From NCBI GenBank assembly GCA_035942915.1, contig DASZCR010000029.1:1-22243 (forward strand): a stretch of DNA of 22,243 nucleotides, read 5' to 3'. Source of the DNA: DASZCR01 sp035942915 (GTDB lineage: Bacteria; Acidobacteriota; Blastocatellia; Pyrinomonadales; Pyrinomonadaceae). The notes beneath the pieces were generated by a model, which was not told where the DNA came from, made no database searches, and was given only the letters and a program-made list of their open reading frames with translations. A program made the translations under genes and the position numbers. Positions 1 through 7,934 of the stretch are shown here, piece after piece. Position 1 is the first letter of the stretch. Each line of letters starts with the position of its first letter.

Positions 1-122
1 CTTTTGCCGGCATCGTTCCAGCCGAGCGCATTCTCGCGGTCAGCCGGCCAGATGGAATACTGCTCCTCGTGGTTGACCACCACTTTGTAGATGGTGTTGT
101 CTTCGCGTTCGTCTCTGTTCAT
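1..122 (-). CDS. MbtH-like protein, 5' part only (cut by window edge)
   Basis: Reading the minus strand from the ATG at 122 gives 40 residues before the sequence runs out. The core from residue 12 reads YKVVVNHEEQYSIWP and continues to LGWNDAGK. This matches the MbtH signature of spaced N, E, Q, S, W-P, G-W and G: here N17, E19, Q21, S23, W25-P26, G34-W35 and G39. The proline usually found two residues before G-W is alanine. A Shine-Dalgarno GGAGG lies at 131-127, four bases before the ATG. MbtH proteins are about 70 residues long and bind and activate adenylation domains of nonribosomal peptide synthetases, so an NRPS gene probably lies beyond the left edge. That neighbour is inferred, not seen. 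Confidence 0.85.
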   Translation of the reverse strand, partial: MNRDEREDNTIYKVVVNHEEQYSIWPADRENALGWNDAGK

Positions 123-179
123 GTGGCCTCCGTCGTTCAGATTCGGGTTCAAAGATGAAGATACTCTGGAGCGCGGGCA

Positions 180-2153
180 TTATCTAACCAAAGCTTCTTT
201 GACTTCAAACACGCGCGCCACTTCCGAGAGGTCGGATGTCGTGCGACAGGGCGGGAGGCTTTGCAGAAAGAGCCGACCATAGCCTTGCGTGCGGAGGCGT
301 GGGTCGAGCACGGCGAGGACGCCCCGGTCGGTCGCGCTGCGGATAAGACGGCCGAGTCCCTGCTTGAGACTGATGACGGCCTGCGGCACGCTGTACTCGT
401 AGAAACTCGAACCGCCCTGCTCCTCGATGAACTTCTGACGCGCCGCCACGACGGGGTCGCTCGGCACGGCGAACGGCAGTTTGTCGACGATGACGCACGA
501 GAGTTGTTCTCCTCGCACGTCCACGCCCTGCCAGAAACTCGCTGTCGCAAAGAGCACCGCATGAGGCGTCGTGCGAAACTTTTCCAGCAGTCCGGCCTTC
601 GACGCGCTGCCCTGCACGAAGCACGGGTAATCTACCTCGCAAGCGACGCGGTCATAGAGCGCACGCATCGCGGCCAGACTGGTCGAGAGCACGAAGGCGC
701 GCCCGCGCGAGATTTCGAGCAGGTTGATAATCTCTTCGGCCGCGCGTTCGATGAACTGCGGCGAGCGCGGGTCGGGCATGCGCGGCGGCAGATAAAGAAC
801 CGCCTGACTCTCATAATCGTAGCTCGAAGGAGCAATCAACTCATCCGTCGCTTCCGGTAGGCCGAGCCGCTCGCGCACGAAGTTGAAACTGCCCGCGCTC
901 GCCAGCGTCGCCGAAGTCATCACGACCGTCTCGACCCGCTCAAACAGCTTGTCTTGCAGCAGCGTGGACACGTCTATCGGCGAAGCGCGCAGGAACATTC
1001 CGCGCCCGCGCCGCTCAGACCAATAGACATATTTTTTATCGTCGCCCGCCACGATGAACTCCAGATTGAAACGCAGTTCGCGCACGCGCCGCACAAGGTT
1101 CTCGACTTCGGGCGGCGCGTCGCGCATCGCGTCGAGCGTCGTTTCCAGACGGTTGAGCGCGCCGTCGAGGCTGAGGTAGGCATCGCCGAGCGGCGTCGCT
1201 TCAATCTCGCCGCGCGTGTTCTTGCGCGCAAACGTCCCCGGCACGATGGCGAAGCGTCCTTCCTCGCCGCGCCCCTCGCGCGTGAACCCCATCCAGAACG
1301 CCTCCGCAAAACGCGCCACGCGCCCCGCCACACGCGTCAACTCGCGGTTGACGCCCACGTCCGTAATCGGCAGTTGGTTGAGGTCGCGCAGCACGTCCTC
1401 GACCTGATAGTTCGAGACCTGCGCGCCGAAGTACTCGGCCGCCACGTCCTCGACCGCGTGCGCTTCGTCGAAGACGACGGCCGAGTAATCCGGGATGACC
1501 TGCCCGTACTCGCCACCGCGCAGGGCGAGGTCTGCGAAGAAGAGATGATGGTTGACGATGATGATGTCGGCGTCGGTGGCGCGTTGGCGCATCCGTGTGA
1601 TGTAGCAGGCGTCATACTCGGCGCACTTCTGTCCGAGGCAGATTTCCGAGCGCGCGTCGATGTGTCGCCAGAAGGAGAGGTTTTCGGGAAGTTCGGTCAA
1701 CTCCGCGCGGTCACCCGTCTCGGACTCGCGCGCCCAACGGCGCACCTCCTCGAAATAATCAACGTCGTCGAGGCCGTCGAGAATCGGCGACGACTCGGCG
1801 CGCTTAACGCGATTGAGGCAGACGTAGTTTGAGCGCCCTTTCATGTAGGCGGCCGTAAACTTCTTCGGCAGGACACGTTGAAGAAAGGGGATGTCTTTCT
1901 CCATCAACTGCTCCTGCAAATTTTTCGTCCCCGTCGAGATGACGACCCGGCCGCCGCGCGCCGTCGCCGCCGCTACGGCGGGCACGAGATAAGCGAGCGT
2001 CTTGCCCGTTCCCGTCCCCGCCTCGACGACCAGATGCCGCCGCTCCTCGAAGGCGCGCAGGACGGCCTCGGCCATCTCAACCTGTCCGGGACGATATTCG
2101 TATTCAGGATGAGCGCGCGCAATCAAGCCCTCGCGCCCGAAAATCTTTTCCAT
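180..2153 (-). CDS. dinG: DinG/XPD-type ATP-dependent DNA helicase
   Basis: This 657-residue protein is a superfamily 2 iron-sulfur helicase, expected to unwind DNA 5'-3' in the cytoplasm during repair or replication of structured DNA. The Walker A motif AGTGTGKT is at residues 45-52 and the DEAH box at 229-232 (VVFDEAHAVED). Four cysteines at 112, 172, 177 and 183 lie between them, in the position of the 4Fe-4S cluster of XPD/DinG. Later motifs include TSATLAS, ATASFWQGVDVRGE and QGLGRLIRS (motif VI, with arginine finger). Length is normal for the short DinG form without an exonuclease domain; YoaA is the other close E. coli relative. The ATG at 2153 has no strong Shine-Dalgarno. The gene follows mbtH-side DNA by 57 bp and is probably its own transcription unit. 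Confidence 0.93.
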   Translation of the reverse strand: MEKIFGREGLIARAHPEYEYRPGQVEMAEAVLRAFEERRHLVVEAGTGTGKTLAYLVPAVAAATARGGRVVISTGTKNLQEQLMEKDIPFLQRVLPKKFTAAYMKGRSNYVCLNRVKRAESSPILDGLDDVDYFEEVRRWARESETGDRAELTELPENLSFWRHIDARSEICLGQKCAEYDACYITRMRQRATDADIIIVNHHLFFADLALRGGEYGQVIPDYSAVVFDEAHAVEDVAAEYFGAQVSNYQVEDVLRDLNQLPITDVGVNRELTRVAGRVARFAEAFWMGFTREGRGEEGRFAIVPGTFARKNTRGEIEATPLGDAYLSLDGALNRLETTLDAMRDAPPEVENLVRRVRELRFNLEFIVAGDDKKYVYWSERRGRGMFLRASPIDVSTLLQDKLFERVETVVMTSATLASAGSFNFVRERLGLPEATDELIAPSSYDYESQAVLYLPPRMPDPRSPQFIERAAEEIINLLEISRGRAFVLSTSLAAMRALYDRVACEVDYPCFVQGSASKAGLLEKFRTTPHAVLFATASFWQGVDVRGEQLSCVIVDKLPFAVPSDPVVAARQKFIEEQGGSSFYEYSVPQAVISLKQGLGRLIRSATDRGVLAVLDPRLRTQGYGRLFLQSLPPCRTTSDLSEVARVFEVKEALVR

Positions 2154-2245
2154 ATCAGTTCAGTAATAAAGACGTGTGAGTAGCTGTGAGGTTAAATCGG
2201 TAACGATAAATATGTGTTCGACTATCAAGACGCGCCCTGCGCCGT
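2154..2245. other. AT-richer spacer upstream of the helicase gene
   Basis: These 92 bases separate the helicase start from the DUF1992 stop. They are clearly AT-richer than the surrounding coding DNA, which suits a promoter for the helicase gene on the minus strand. I could not pick out convincing -10 and -35 boxes. Confidence 0.35.
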
Positions 2246-2566
2246 TCACTTCGTCCGCCGGTGCTTTTCCATGAGGACGGTGAAGTTGAGCGTCTTCTCC
2301 TTGATTGACTTGTGAAGCTGGCGGCGGCGCGCCTCGTCCGCGCAGGCCGCGAGCTCTTCTTTTAAGGCTTCGACCTCTTTGAGCAGTTGCACCTCTTCGG
2401 GGACGAAGTTGTTGTTCTTCAGTATCGAGTAGCCCATGCGCAGGTCTGCGGGCGTGTTGAAGTATGCTTCGAGGTCGATGGGGCGTCCGCGACCGGGAAG
2501 GTCTTCAAACTCCCCGCGCTCCATCGCGCGCCTGACCTGCTCCTCGACGAATCGCTCAATCGACAT
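2246..2566 (-). CDS. DUF1992 (DnaJ homologue subfamily C member 28-like) protein
   Basis: This small protein has 106 residues. The N-terminal half carries the DUF1992 hallmark: SIERFVEEQVRRAMERGEF followed by DLPGRGRPIDL and a YFNTPADLRMGYSILKNN segment. The C-terminal half, about residues 55-100, is a charged helix, probably coiled coil (VQLLKEVEALKEELAACADEARRRQLHKSIKEK is its composition, split here by context). Relatives occur as stand-alone bacterial proteins and as the conserved region of eukaryotic DNAJC28, but their biochemical role is not established. The ATG at 2566 is preceded by GGGAGG (2583-2578) with an 11-base spacer, and that site is inside the 3' arm of a hairpin. It lies downstream of the methyltransferase gene on the same strand, separated by that hairpin. 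Confidence 0.88.
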   Translation of the reverse strand: MSIERFVEEQVRRAMERGEFEDLPGRGRPIDLEAYFNTPADLRMGYSILKNNNFVPEEVQLLKEVEALKEELAACADEARRRQLHKSIKEKTLNFTVLMEKHRRTK

Positions 2567-2628
2567 AAAAACCGAAACCTCCCGCGTCGGCGTTCGAGAG
2601 CTATTATCTCACACACCGACGCGGGAGG
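2567..2628 (-). terminator. Hairpin with T tract: terminator of the methyltransferase gene, overlapping the next gene's SD
   Basis: Perfect 13-bp arms CCTCCCGCGTCGG (2578-2590) and CCGACGCGGGAGG (2616-2628) enclose a 25-base loop. Read on the minus strand, the stem is followed by TTTCGGTTTTT and then directly by the ATG of the DUF1992 gene. The arrangement fits an intrinsic terminator 28 bases after the methyltransferase stop. The 3' arm also contains GGGAGG, the only Shine-Dalgarno available to the DUF1992 gene, so folding would hide it. Confidence 0.75.
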
Positions 2629-2655
2629 CATCGTCCGGAAGCCGCTGCTGAAGGG

Positions 2656-3747
2656 TCAGGACTTCCTCGCGATGAAGTAGCTGTTCATGATGTCGTGCGG
2701 CAACTGCTTGACCTCGACATCGGTGAAACCGGCGTCGGCCAGCAGCCTCAACGCCTGCTCCTCGCCCCACGCCGCGCCGAGACCTTCGCCGCCGCAGGAG
2801 AGCGACACCGTCATGCAGTGCATACATGAGATGGTGTAGAGGAACGTCCCGACGGGGTGGTCGAGGTTCTGATGGACGTAGCTCGACGTGCGTATGTCCT
2901 GCATGAGAAACGTGCCGCCGGGGTTCAAGGCGTCCGCGATGGCCTTGAGCACGCGGCGGGGGTGCGCCTGGTCGTGGATGGCGTCGAAGGCCGTGACCAG
3001 TTCGTAGCGGCAGAAGTCGTTGATGTGGACGACATCTCGCACTTCAAAGCGGACGTTTGTGAGGCCGCGTCTTTCGGCTTCGGCGCGCGCTCTGGCGATG
3101 GCCTCGTCCGAGAGGTCGTAGCCGGTGAAACTGCTGGCGGGGAAAGACTCGGCCAGAGCGAGGAGCGTCCGCCCGCTGCCGCAGCCCACGTCCAAGACTT
3201 CGACGCCTGCGCGCAGGTTCGCCAGAGCGTGCGGCGCAAGCGGCAGTATCGCGTCGAACAAGGCCGCGCCGACCGTCTGGTCGCTCTCCTCGGCCATCAC
3301 TGCGTGAAAGCGCGGGTAGGCCGAGTAAGGCACGCCGCCACCTTCCCGAAAGCATCTCACGATGTCGTCCTCGACCGCGCCGAGCAGCGAGACGAACTGC
3401 GTCGTCACGGCGAGGTTGTTGGGCGAGGCGGCGCGCGTCAGAAAGGCCGCGTGCTCGGCAGGCAGTTCGTAGAGGCCGGTCGCCGCGTCGTAGTCAACGA
3501 CGCGCCCGGTCACCATCGCTCCGAGCCACTCGCGCACGTAACGCTCGTTGAGCGCCGCAGCCTCGGCGATTTCGTCGCTCGAAGAGGGCGGGAGCGTGGC
3601 GAGCACGTCGAAGAGCCCCGTCCGGTGGCCGATGCTCGTCATCAGCGCGAGCGCCGCGCCGTTGATACAATCGAGCATCTTCGCGGCGAAGGCTTCGGCC
3701 TTCGTCTGTTCGTTCTTCTGTTCGTTCTCCTCAATCTCGACAGCCAT
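2656..3747 (-). CDS. Class I SAM-dependent methyltransferase with N-terminal winged-helix domain
   Basis: This 363-residue protein has two parts. Residues 20-105 resemble the dimerisation winged helix of O-methyltransferase-like enzymes (GLFDVLATLPPSSSDEIAEA and then YVREWLGAMVTGRVV). The Rossmann methyltransferase domain begins near 180, with SAM motif I VEVLDVGCGSGRT at 183-193 and an acidic residue at the end of beta-2 in FTGYDLSDEAI (210-217). A third segment, AFDAIHDQAHPRRVLKAIADALNPGGTF in character, is the usual post-motif region. The layout resembles the Rv2258c-type methyltransferases. The substrate cannot be told from sequence. The ATG at 3747 has AGGAG about nine bases upstream. 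It is divergent from the winged-helix/hydrolase gene at 3913, so the two may share the 165-bp control region. Confidence 0.85.
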   Translation of the reverse strand: MAVEIEENEQKNEQTKAEAFAAKMLDCINGAALALMTSIGHRTGLFDVLATLPPSSSDEIAEAAALNERYVREWLGAMVTGRVVDYDAATGLYELPAEHAAFLTRAASPNNLAVTTQFVSLLGAVEDDIVRCFREGGGVPYSAYPRFHAVMAEESDQTVGAALFDAILPLAPHALANLRAGVEVLDVGCGSGRTLLALAESFPASSFTGYDLSDEAIARARAEAERRGLTNVRFEVRDVVHINDFCRYELVTAFDAIHDQAHPRRVLKAIADALNPGGTFLMQDIRTSSYVHQNLDHPVGTFLYTISCMHCMTVSLSCGGEGLGAAWGEEQALRLLADAGFTDVEVKQLPHDIMNSYFIARKS

Positions 3748-3912
3748 CTTGATAGTCTCCTTTGATGCCGTTTTAATGTGGGCGGCGCACGGTTTATACT
3801 GGCGCGCCGATGTCGCATCTCTCGTTCGCCCCGAACGATACGCCCGCGCCCCGCGCGCGGTCTTTAGGGATGGCTGAAGTTTTTCTGAAAGAGTTGTGAA
3901 GTCTTCCGTCAG
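3748..3912. promoter_or_regulatory. Divergent intergenic control region
   Basis: This 165-bp gap lies between two divergently transcribed genes and must hold both promoters. It contains the AGGAG ribosome binding site of the methyltransferase on the minus strand. The plus-strand gene has only a weak GAAG-like site before its ATG. I see no clear inverted repeat that would mark an operator. Confidence 0.4.
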
Positions 3913-5649
3913 ATGAGCGACCCCGCGCCCATTTTCGAGTTTGGAGAGTTCTCGCTCGACGCCTCCGGCGGGCTGCTCAGGCGACGCGACGGCGCACCCG
4001 TCGCCTTGCCGCCGAAAGCCTTTGAGACGCTGCTCGTGCTCGTCGAAGGCGGCGGCGCGGTCTTGAGCAAAGACGAGTTGATGCGTCGCATCTGGGGCGA
4101 CACCTTCGTCGAGGAGAACAACCTCTCGCAGAACATCTCGCTGCTGCGTAAGGCGCTCGACGACGGCACGGGCTTCAAATACATCGAGACGATTCCGCGT
4201 CGCGGCTACCGGCTGGCCGCCGCCGTCAGAGTGCGTAGCGTTGCTGCGCCTCTCTCACAGACGCGCGCGCCCGTACCGTTTTTCGACCGACCGCCGGAGA
4301 CGAAGTATGCCAAGAGCGGCGACGTGAACATCGCCTACCAGACGCTCGGCGAAGGTTCATTCGACCTCGTCTTCGTGATGGGTTGGGTCTCGCACCTCGA
4401 ATACTTCTGGCGCGAGCCGCGCTTTGCGCGCTTCCTCGCGCGTCTCGCCTCCTTCTCGCGTCTCATCCTGTTCGACAAACGCGGCACAGGGCTTTCAGAC
4501 CGCGTGCCCATCCGTGAGTTGCCGACGCTCGAACAGCGCATGGACGACGTGCGCGCCGTTCTGGAAGCGGCGGGCAGCGAGCGCGCGGCGCTCGTCGGCG
4601 TCTCCGAAGGCGGGCCGATGTGCAGCCTCTTTGCCGCCACCTACCCGGAAAAGACGCTCGCGCTCGTGATGATTGGGACTTACGCCAAGCGCGTCTGGCA
4701 TCCAGACTACCCCTGGGCTCCGACGGCCGCAGAGCGTCGCCGCTTCTACGAGTTGTTGGAACGCGACTGGGGCGGCCCCGTCGGTCTGGACGAACGCGCG
4801 CCGAGTCTGAAAGACGACGTGCCGTTTCGTGAATGGTGGGCGACCTATCTGCGTAGCGGCGCCAGCCCCGGCGCGGCGCTCGCCCTGACGAAGATGAACG
4901 CAGAGATAGACGTGCGCCACGTGCTGCCTTCAATCAGCGTTCCGGCGCTCGTGCTCCACCGCGCGGGCGACCTCTGTCTGAAGGTCGAAGAGGGGCGCTA
5001 CGTCGCCTCGCGGATACCGGGCGCGCGTTTCGTCGAGTTGCCGGGCGAAGACCATCTGCCGTTCGTCGGCGACCAAGACGCAATACTCGACGAGGTCGAA
5101 CGCTTCCTCGTCGGCGTTCGCCATAGCTTCGACCCGGAGCGCGTTCTGGCGACGGTGCTCTACGCCTTCGTCGTCGAGGACAGTCTGCGCGCAGGCGTCG
5201 ATGATGATGCGGCGGGCGCGAGTGAGACGGATTTGCGTGCGAGGCTCGCGCAGTATCAGGAGGAGGCGCGGCGCGAGGTGGTCTGGTTCAGGGGGCGCGA
5301 GGTGCGGACGAGCGAGGGCGCGACCTTCGCCATCTTCGATGGGCCTGCGCGCGCCATCCGCTGCGCCTGTCGCCTGCTGCGCGCGGCCGAGCGCGCAGGG
5401 CTGAGAATCAAGGCGGGGCTGCATACGGGCGAGTGCGACGTGACGGCCGATGGCGTCGGCGGCGTAGCCGTCTCGATTGCCGCGCAGGTGGCGGCGCACG
5501 CCGAGCCGGGCGAGGCGTTGGCTTCGAGCACGGTCAAAGACCTCGTCGCAGGCTCAGGCATCGGCTTCCGCGAACGCGGCGCGCAACCTCTGGCGGGCGT
5601 TCCCGGCGAATGGCGTCTCTGCCGCATCGAGCAGGAGACTTGCACCTGA
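3913..5649 (+). CDS. Fusion: OmpR-type winged helix, alpha/beta hydrolase and degenerate class III cyclase domain
   Basis: This 578-residue protein has three domains. Residues 5-100 are an OmpR/PhoB-type DNA-binding winged helix (LPPKAFETLLVLVE, then NNLSQNISLLRKAL and the wing ETIPRRGYRL), without a receiver domain. Residues 130-395 are an alpha/beta hydrolase with nucleophile elbow GVSEGG (Ser231), a likely acid at Asp353 (HRAGD) and a likely base at His381 (GEDHLPF). Residues 410-575 match the C-terminal class III adenylate/guanylate cyclase domain usually fused to such hydrolases (FDGPARAIRCACRLL, AGLHTGECDV, SSTVKDLVAGSGI). The two metal-binding aspartates of cyclases are missing: the usual FTDIVGS reads YAFVVEDS (417-424), and the usual TTGDG reads TSEGA (466-470). 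The cyclase part is therefore probably a non-catalytic sensor or structural module. No membrane segment is seen, so it should be cytoplasmic. The ligand is unknown. Confidence 0.85.
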   Translation: MSDPAPIFEFGEFSLDASGGLLRRRDGAPVALPPKAFETLLVLVEGGGAVLSKDELMRRIWGDTFVEENNLSQNISLLRKALDDGTGFKYIETIPRRGYRLAAAVRVRSVAAPLSQTRAPVPFFDRPPETKYAKSGDVNIAYQTLGEGSFDLVFVMGWVSHLEYFWREPRFARFLARLASFSRLILFDKRGTGLSDRVPIRELPTLEQRMDDVRAVLEAAGSERAALVGVSEGGPMCSLFAATYPEKTLALVMIGTYAKRVWHPDYPWAPTAAERRRFYELLERDWGGPVGLDERAPSLKDDVPFREWWATYLRSGASPGAALALTKMNAEIDVRHVLPSISVPALVLHRAGDLCLKVEEGRYVASRIPGARFVELPGEDHLPFVGDQDAILDEVERFLVGVRHSFDPERVLATVLYAFVVEDSLRAGVDDDAAGASETDLRARLAQYQEEARREVVWFRGREVRTSEGATFAIFDGPARAIRCACRLLRAAERAGLRIKAGLHTGECDVTADGVGGVAVSIAAQVAAHAEPGEALASSTVKDLVAGSGIGFRERGAQPLAGVPGEWRLCRIEQETCT

Positions 5650-5700
5650 AGCGTCACAGTTGAGACGCCCCTTGTGCCTGTTCACTGCGAGTCTGCGCGG

Positions 5701-7005
5701 TTAGTCTGCGCCCATCGCTTCCGTCTCCGGTGCGTGCGACCTGAGACGGCGCGTGTAGAGCGGGAAACGCGCCGTCAGTTCGTGGACGGACTGGCGGACG
5801 CTGCGTCGCACCTCTTCGGATTCCGGCTCATGCAGGACGGCCGCGATGAGGCGTGCGACGGCGCGCATCTCCTCTTCGCCCATCCCGCGCGTCGTCAACG
5901 CGGGCGTCCCGATGCGGATACCGGAGGCCGTAAAGGGCGAGTTGGTGTCGAACGGGATGGTGTTCTTGTTGACCGTAATGCCTGCCGCGTCGAGCACCTT
6001 TTCAGCGACCTTGCCCGTGATGCCCTTCCCGCCGTCGAAGACATCGACCAACATCAGGTGGTTATCTGTCCCGCCGGAGACGAGGCGGAAGCCTTGCGCC
6101 TGCAACTCGGAGGCGAGCGCCTGCGCGTTGGCGAGCACGCGCCGTTGATATTCCTTGAAGTCTTCGCCGAGCGCCTCTCCGAAGGCGACGGCCTTCGCCG
6201 CGATGATGTGTACGAGCGGCCCGCCCTGAACACCCGGAAAGACCTTCTTATCAACCTCCTTCGCGTCCGTCTCGCGGCACAGGATGAGTCCGCCGCGCGG
6301 GCCGCGCAGAGTCTTGTGCGTCGTCGTCGTGACGAAATCGGCGTGCGGGACGGGCGACGGATGGAGACCTGCGGCGACCGGCCCGGCGATGTGCGCGATG
6401 TCTGCGAGAACGCGCGCTCCGACGCTACGCGCAATCTCGCCGATGCGTGCGAAATCAATCGTGCGCGGGTAGGCTGACGCGCCGCAGATGATGAGCTTCG
6501 GCCGGTGCTCCGTAGCGATGCGTTCGAGTTCGTCGTAATCAATCCGCTCGCTCTCGCGCTCGACGCCGTAGTCGGCCACCTTGTAGCTGAGACCGGAGAA
6601 GTTCAAAGGATGTCCGTGCGTGAGGTGGCCGCCGTGCGAGAGGTTCATGCCGAGGATGGTGTCGCCGTACTGAAGCGCGGCGAGCAGGACGGCCATGTTG
6701 GCCTGCGCGCCTGAGTGCGGCTGGACGTTGGCATGTTCCGCGCCGAACAGTTCCTTAGCGCGGTCGATGGCCGCCTGTTCGACCACGTCCGTAAACTCGC
6801 AGCCGCCGTAATAACGCTTTTTCGGATACCCTTCGGCGTACTTGTTCGTGAAGACCGACCCCATCGCTTCGAGCACGGCTTCGCTGACGAAGTTCTCCGA
6901 GGCGATGAGTTCCAACCCTTCGGCTTGCCGCGCCACCTCGTCGTCAACGGCGCGTGCGATGAGCGGGTCTACGTCGGCGAGCGGCGCGTTCCGGCGGTCG
7001 TTCAT
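5701..7005 (-). CDS. glyA: Serine hydroxymethyltransferase
   Basis: GlyA interconverts serine plus tetrahydrofolate with glycine plus 5,10-methylene-tetrahydrofolate. It is a cytoplasmic PLP enzyme and the main source of one-carbon units. The protein has 434 residues from the ATG at 7005, a normal length. Characteristic stretches are GLELIASENFVSEAVLEAMGS in character near residue 30, NKYAEGYPKKRYYGG, VQPHSGAQAN and the PLP lysine motif TTTTHKTLRGPRGG with Lys231. The reading frame stays open to a TTG at 7020, but that codon overlaps the Shine-Dalgarno GGGAGGAG, which sits seven bases before the ATG at 7005, so the ATG is chosen. It converges with the winged-helix fusion gene (51 bp between stops) and diverges from the TetR gene. 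Confidence 0.97.
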   Translation of the reverse strand: MNDRRNAPLADVDPLIARAVDDEVARQAEGLELIASENFVSEAVLEAMGSVFTNKYAEGYPKKRYYGGCEFTDVVEQAAIDRAKELFGAEHANVQPHSGAQANMAVLLAALQYGDTILGMNLSHGGHLTHGHPLNFSGLSYKVADYGVERESERIDYDELERIATEHRPKLIICGASAYPRTIDFARIGEIARSVGARVLADIAHIAGPVAAGLHPSPVPHADFVTTTTHKTLRGPRGGLILCRETDAKEVDKKVFPGVQGGPLVHIIAAKAVAFGEALGEDFKEYQRRVLANAQALASELQAQGFRLVSGGTDNHLMLVDVFDGGKGITGKVAEKVLDAAGITVNKNTIPFDTNSPFTASGIRIGTPALTTRGMGEEEMRAVARLIAAVLHEPESEEVRRSVRQSVHELTARFPLYTRRLRSHAPETEAMGAD

Positions 7006-7247
7006 CTCTTCTCCTCCCAACTACGAATTTTCGTAAAAGGACTGTTTTTGCGAGTGCACGGATGTTACATCACGCCTCCCGCTGCCCGCAAACCAACGCA
7101 CTCCCCGCCCAATTTGCGCCGCCCGCCGCCGGGCGCGAAAGAATTTGGAACTAGTTGCCCGTGCCATCGTAATAATGACCGGAAAGCGATTTTGGTCAGC
7201 AGTCAAATCAGCAGTTTTCCGCCGCCGGATTAAGGTCACAACACAGT
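7006..7247. promoter_or_regulatory. Divergent glyA/TetR control region
   Basis: This 242-bp gap holds the upstream signals of glyA (minus) and the TetR-S41 pair (plus). It contains the glyA Shine-Dalgarno GGAGG, a short palindrome AACTAGTT at 7149-7156, and a direct repeat TCAGCAGT at 7196-7203 and 7208-7215 with 12-bp periodicity. TetR regulators often bind their own promoter region, so these are the places to look for an operator. No site is long or symmetric enough to call one. Confidence 0.4.
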
Positions 7248-7934
7248 ATGCCGACAACTACTCCCCTGACACGTGAAGAGGTGCGCGAGGCCATTCTCGA
7301 CGCCGTCGACCGACTGCTCGCGCGCTACGGCTACCGCAAGATGACGATGGACGACATTGCACACGAGGTCGGCATCGGCAAAGGCACCATCTACCTCCAT
7401 TTCGCCAGCAAAGAGGAGGTCACGCTCTCGCACGTCGACCGCATCGTCGAGCGGCTCAAGGAGCGGCTCTGGGCGCTGGCGCGCTCGGAGGCGGATGTCA
7501 GCGTCCGGCTGCGACAGATGCTTTTGACGCGCGTGCTCTTTCGCTTCGACAGCGTGCAGCACTACACGCAGAGTCTCAACGACCTGCTCGCGGCTCTGCG
7601 CCCGACGCTGCTGGCACGCCGCGCGCGCTATTTCGAGGAGGAGGCGCGCGTCTTCGCAGAGGTGCTCAACGAGGGGCAGCGCACCGGCGTCTTCCTCTTC
7701 CGCGACGCCATCGAGACGGCCTTCGCCCTCCTGCACGCCACCAACTCGCTCCTGCCCTACAGTCTGAGCACGACTGAACTCGGCGAACGCGAGGAGATTA
7801 AAGAGAAGACCGAGCAGATTGCCGAACTGCTGCTCAACGGACTGCTCCGCGACCCTCTGCCCGCGCGCGGGCGTCGGCGCGGGCGCGCCAGAAACTTTCA
7901 ACCCACAGCCAAATCAAACGAGGAGATATTGTGA
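7248..7934 (+). CDS. TetR/AcrR-family transcriptional regulator
   Basis: This 228-residue protein starts with a typical TetR helix-turn-helix, roughly residues 10-60: REAILDAVDRLLARYGYRKM, then TMDDIAHEVGIGKGTIYLHF and ASKEEV. The rest is a helical ligand-binding and dimerisation domain with no recognisable ligand specificity. The last 25 residues are arginine-rich and probably disordered (PARGRRRGRARN). Its TGA at 7932-7934 overlaps the GTG start of the S41 gene at 7931, so the two genes are likely co-transcribed and translationally coupled. That suggests control of, or response together with, the secreted peptidase. ATG at 7248 is the natural start; no strong Shine-Dalgarno is visible before it. 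Confidence 0.92.
   Translation: MPTTTPLTREEVREAILDAVDRLLARYGYRKMTMDDIAHEVGIGKGTIYLHFASKEEVTLSHVDRIVERLKERLWALARSEADVSVRLRQMLLTRVLFRFDSVQHYTQSLNDLLAALRPTLLARRARYFEEEARVFAEVLNEGQRTGVFLFRDAIETAFALLHATNSLLPYSLSTTELGEREEIKEKTEQIAELLLNGLLRDPLPARGRRRGRARNFQPTAKSNEEIL

Noticed and set aside
954..1832. Plus-strand open frame of 292 codons inside the helicase gene
   Set aside because: It is antisense to a well-supported dinG, has an arginine/histidine-rich composition typical of GC-rich shadow frames, and matches no family I know.
5651..5668. Small GCGTC/GACGC hairpin between the winged-helix fusion gene and glyA
   Set aside because: Five-base arms without a T tract are expected by chance in GC-rich DNA.
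7149..7215. AACTAGTT palindrome and TCAGCAGT direct repeats as a TetR operator
   Set aside because: Too short and not symmetric enough to call by eye; left as a note on the control region.
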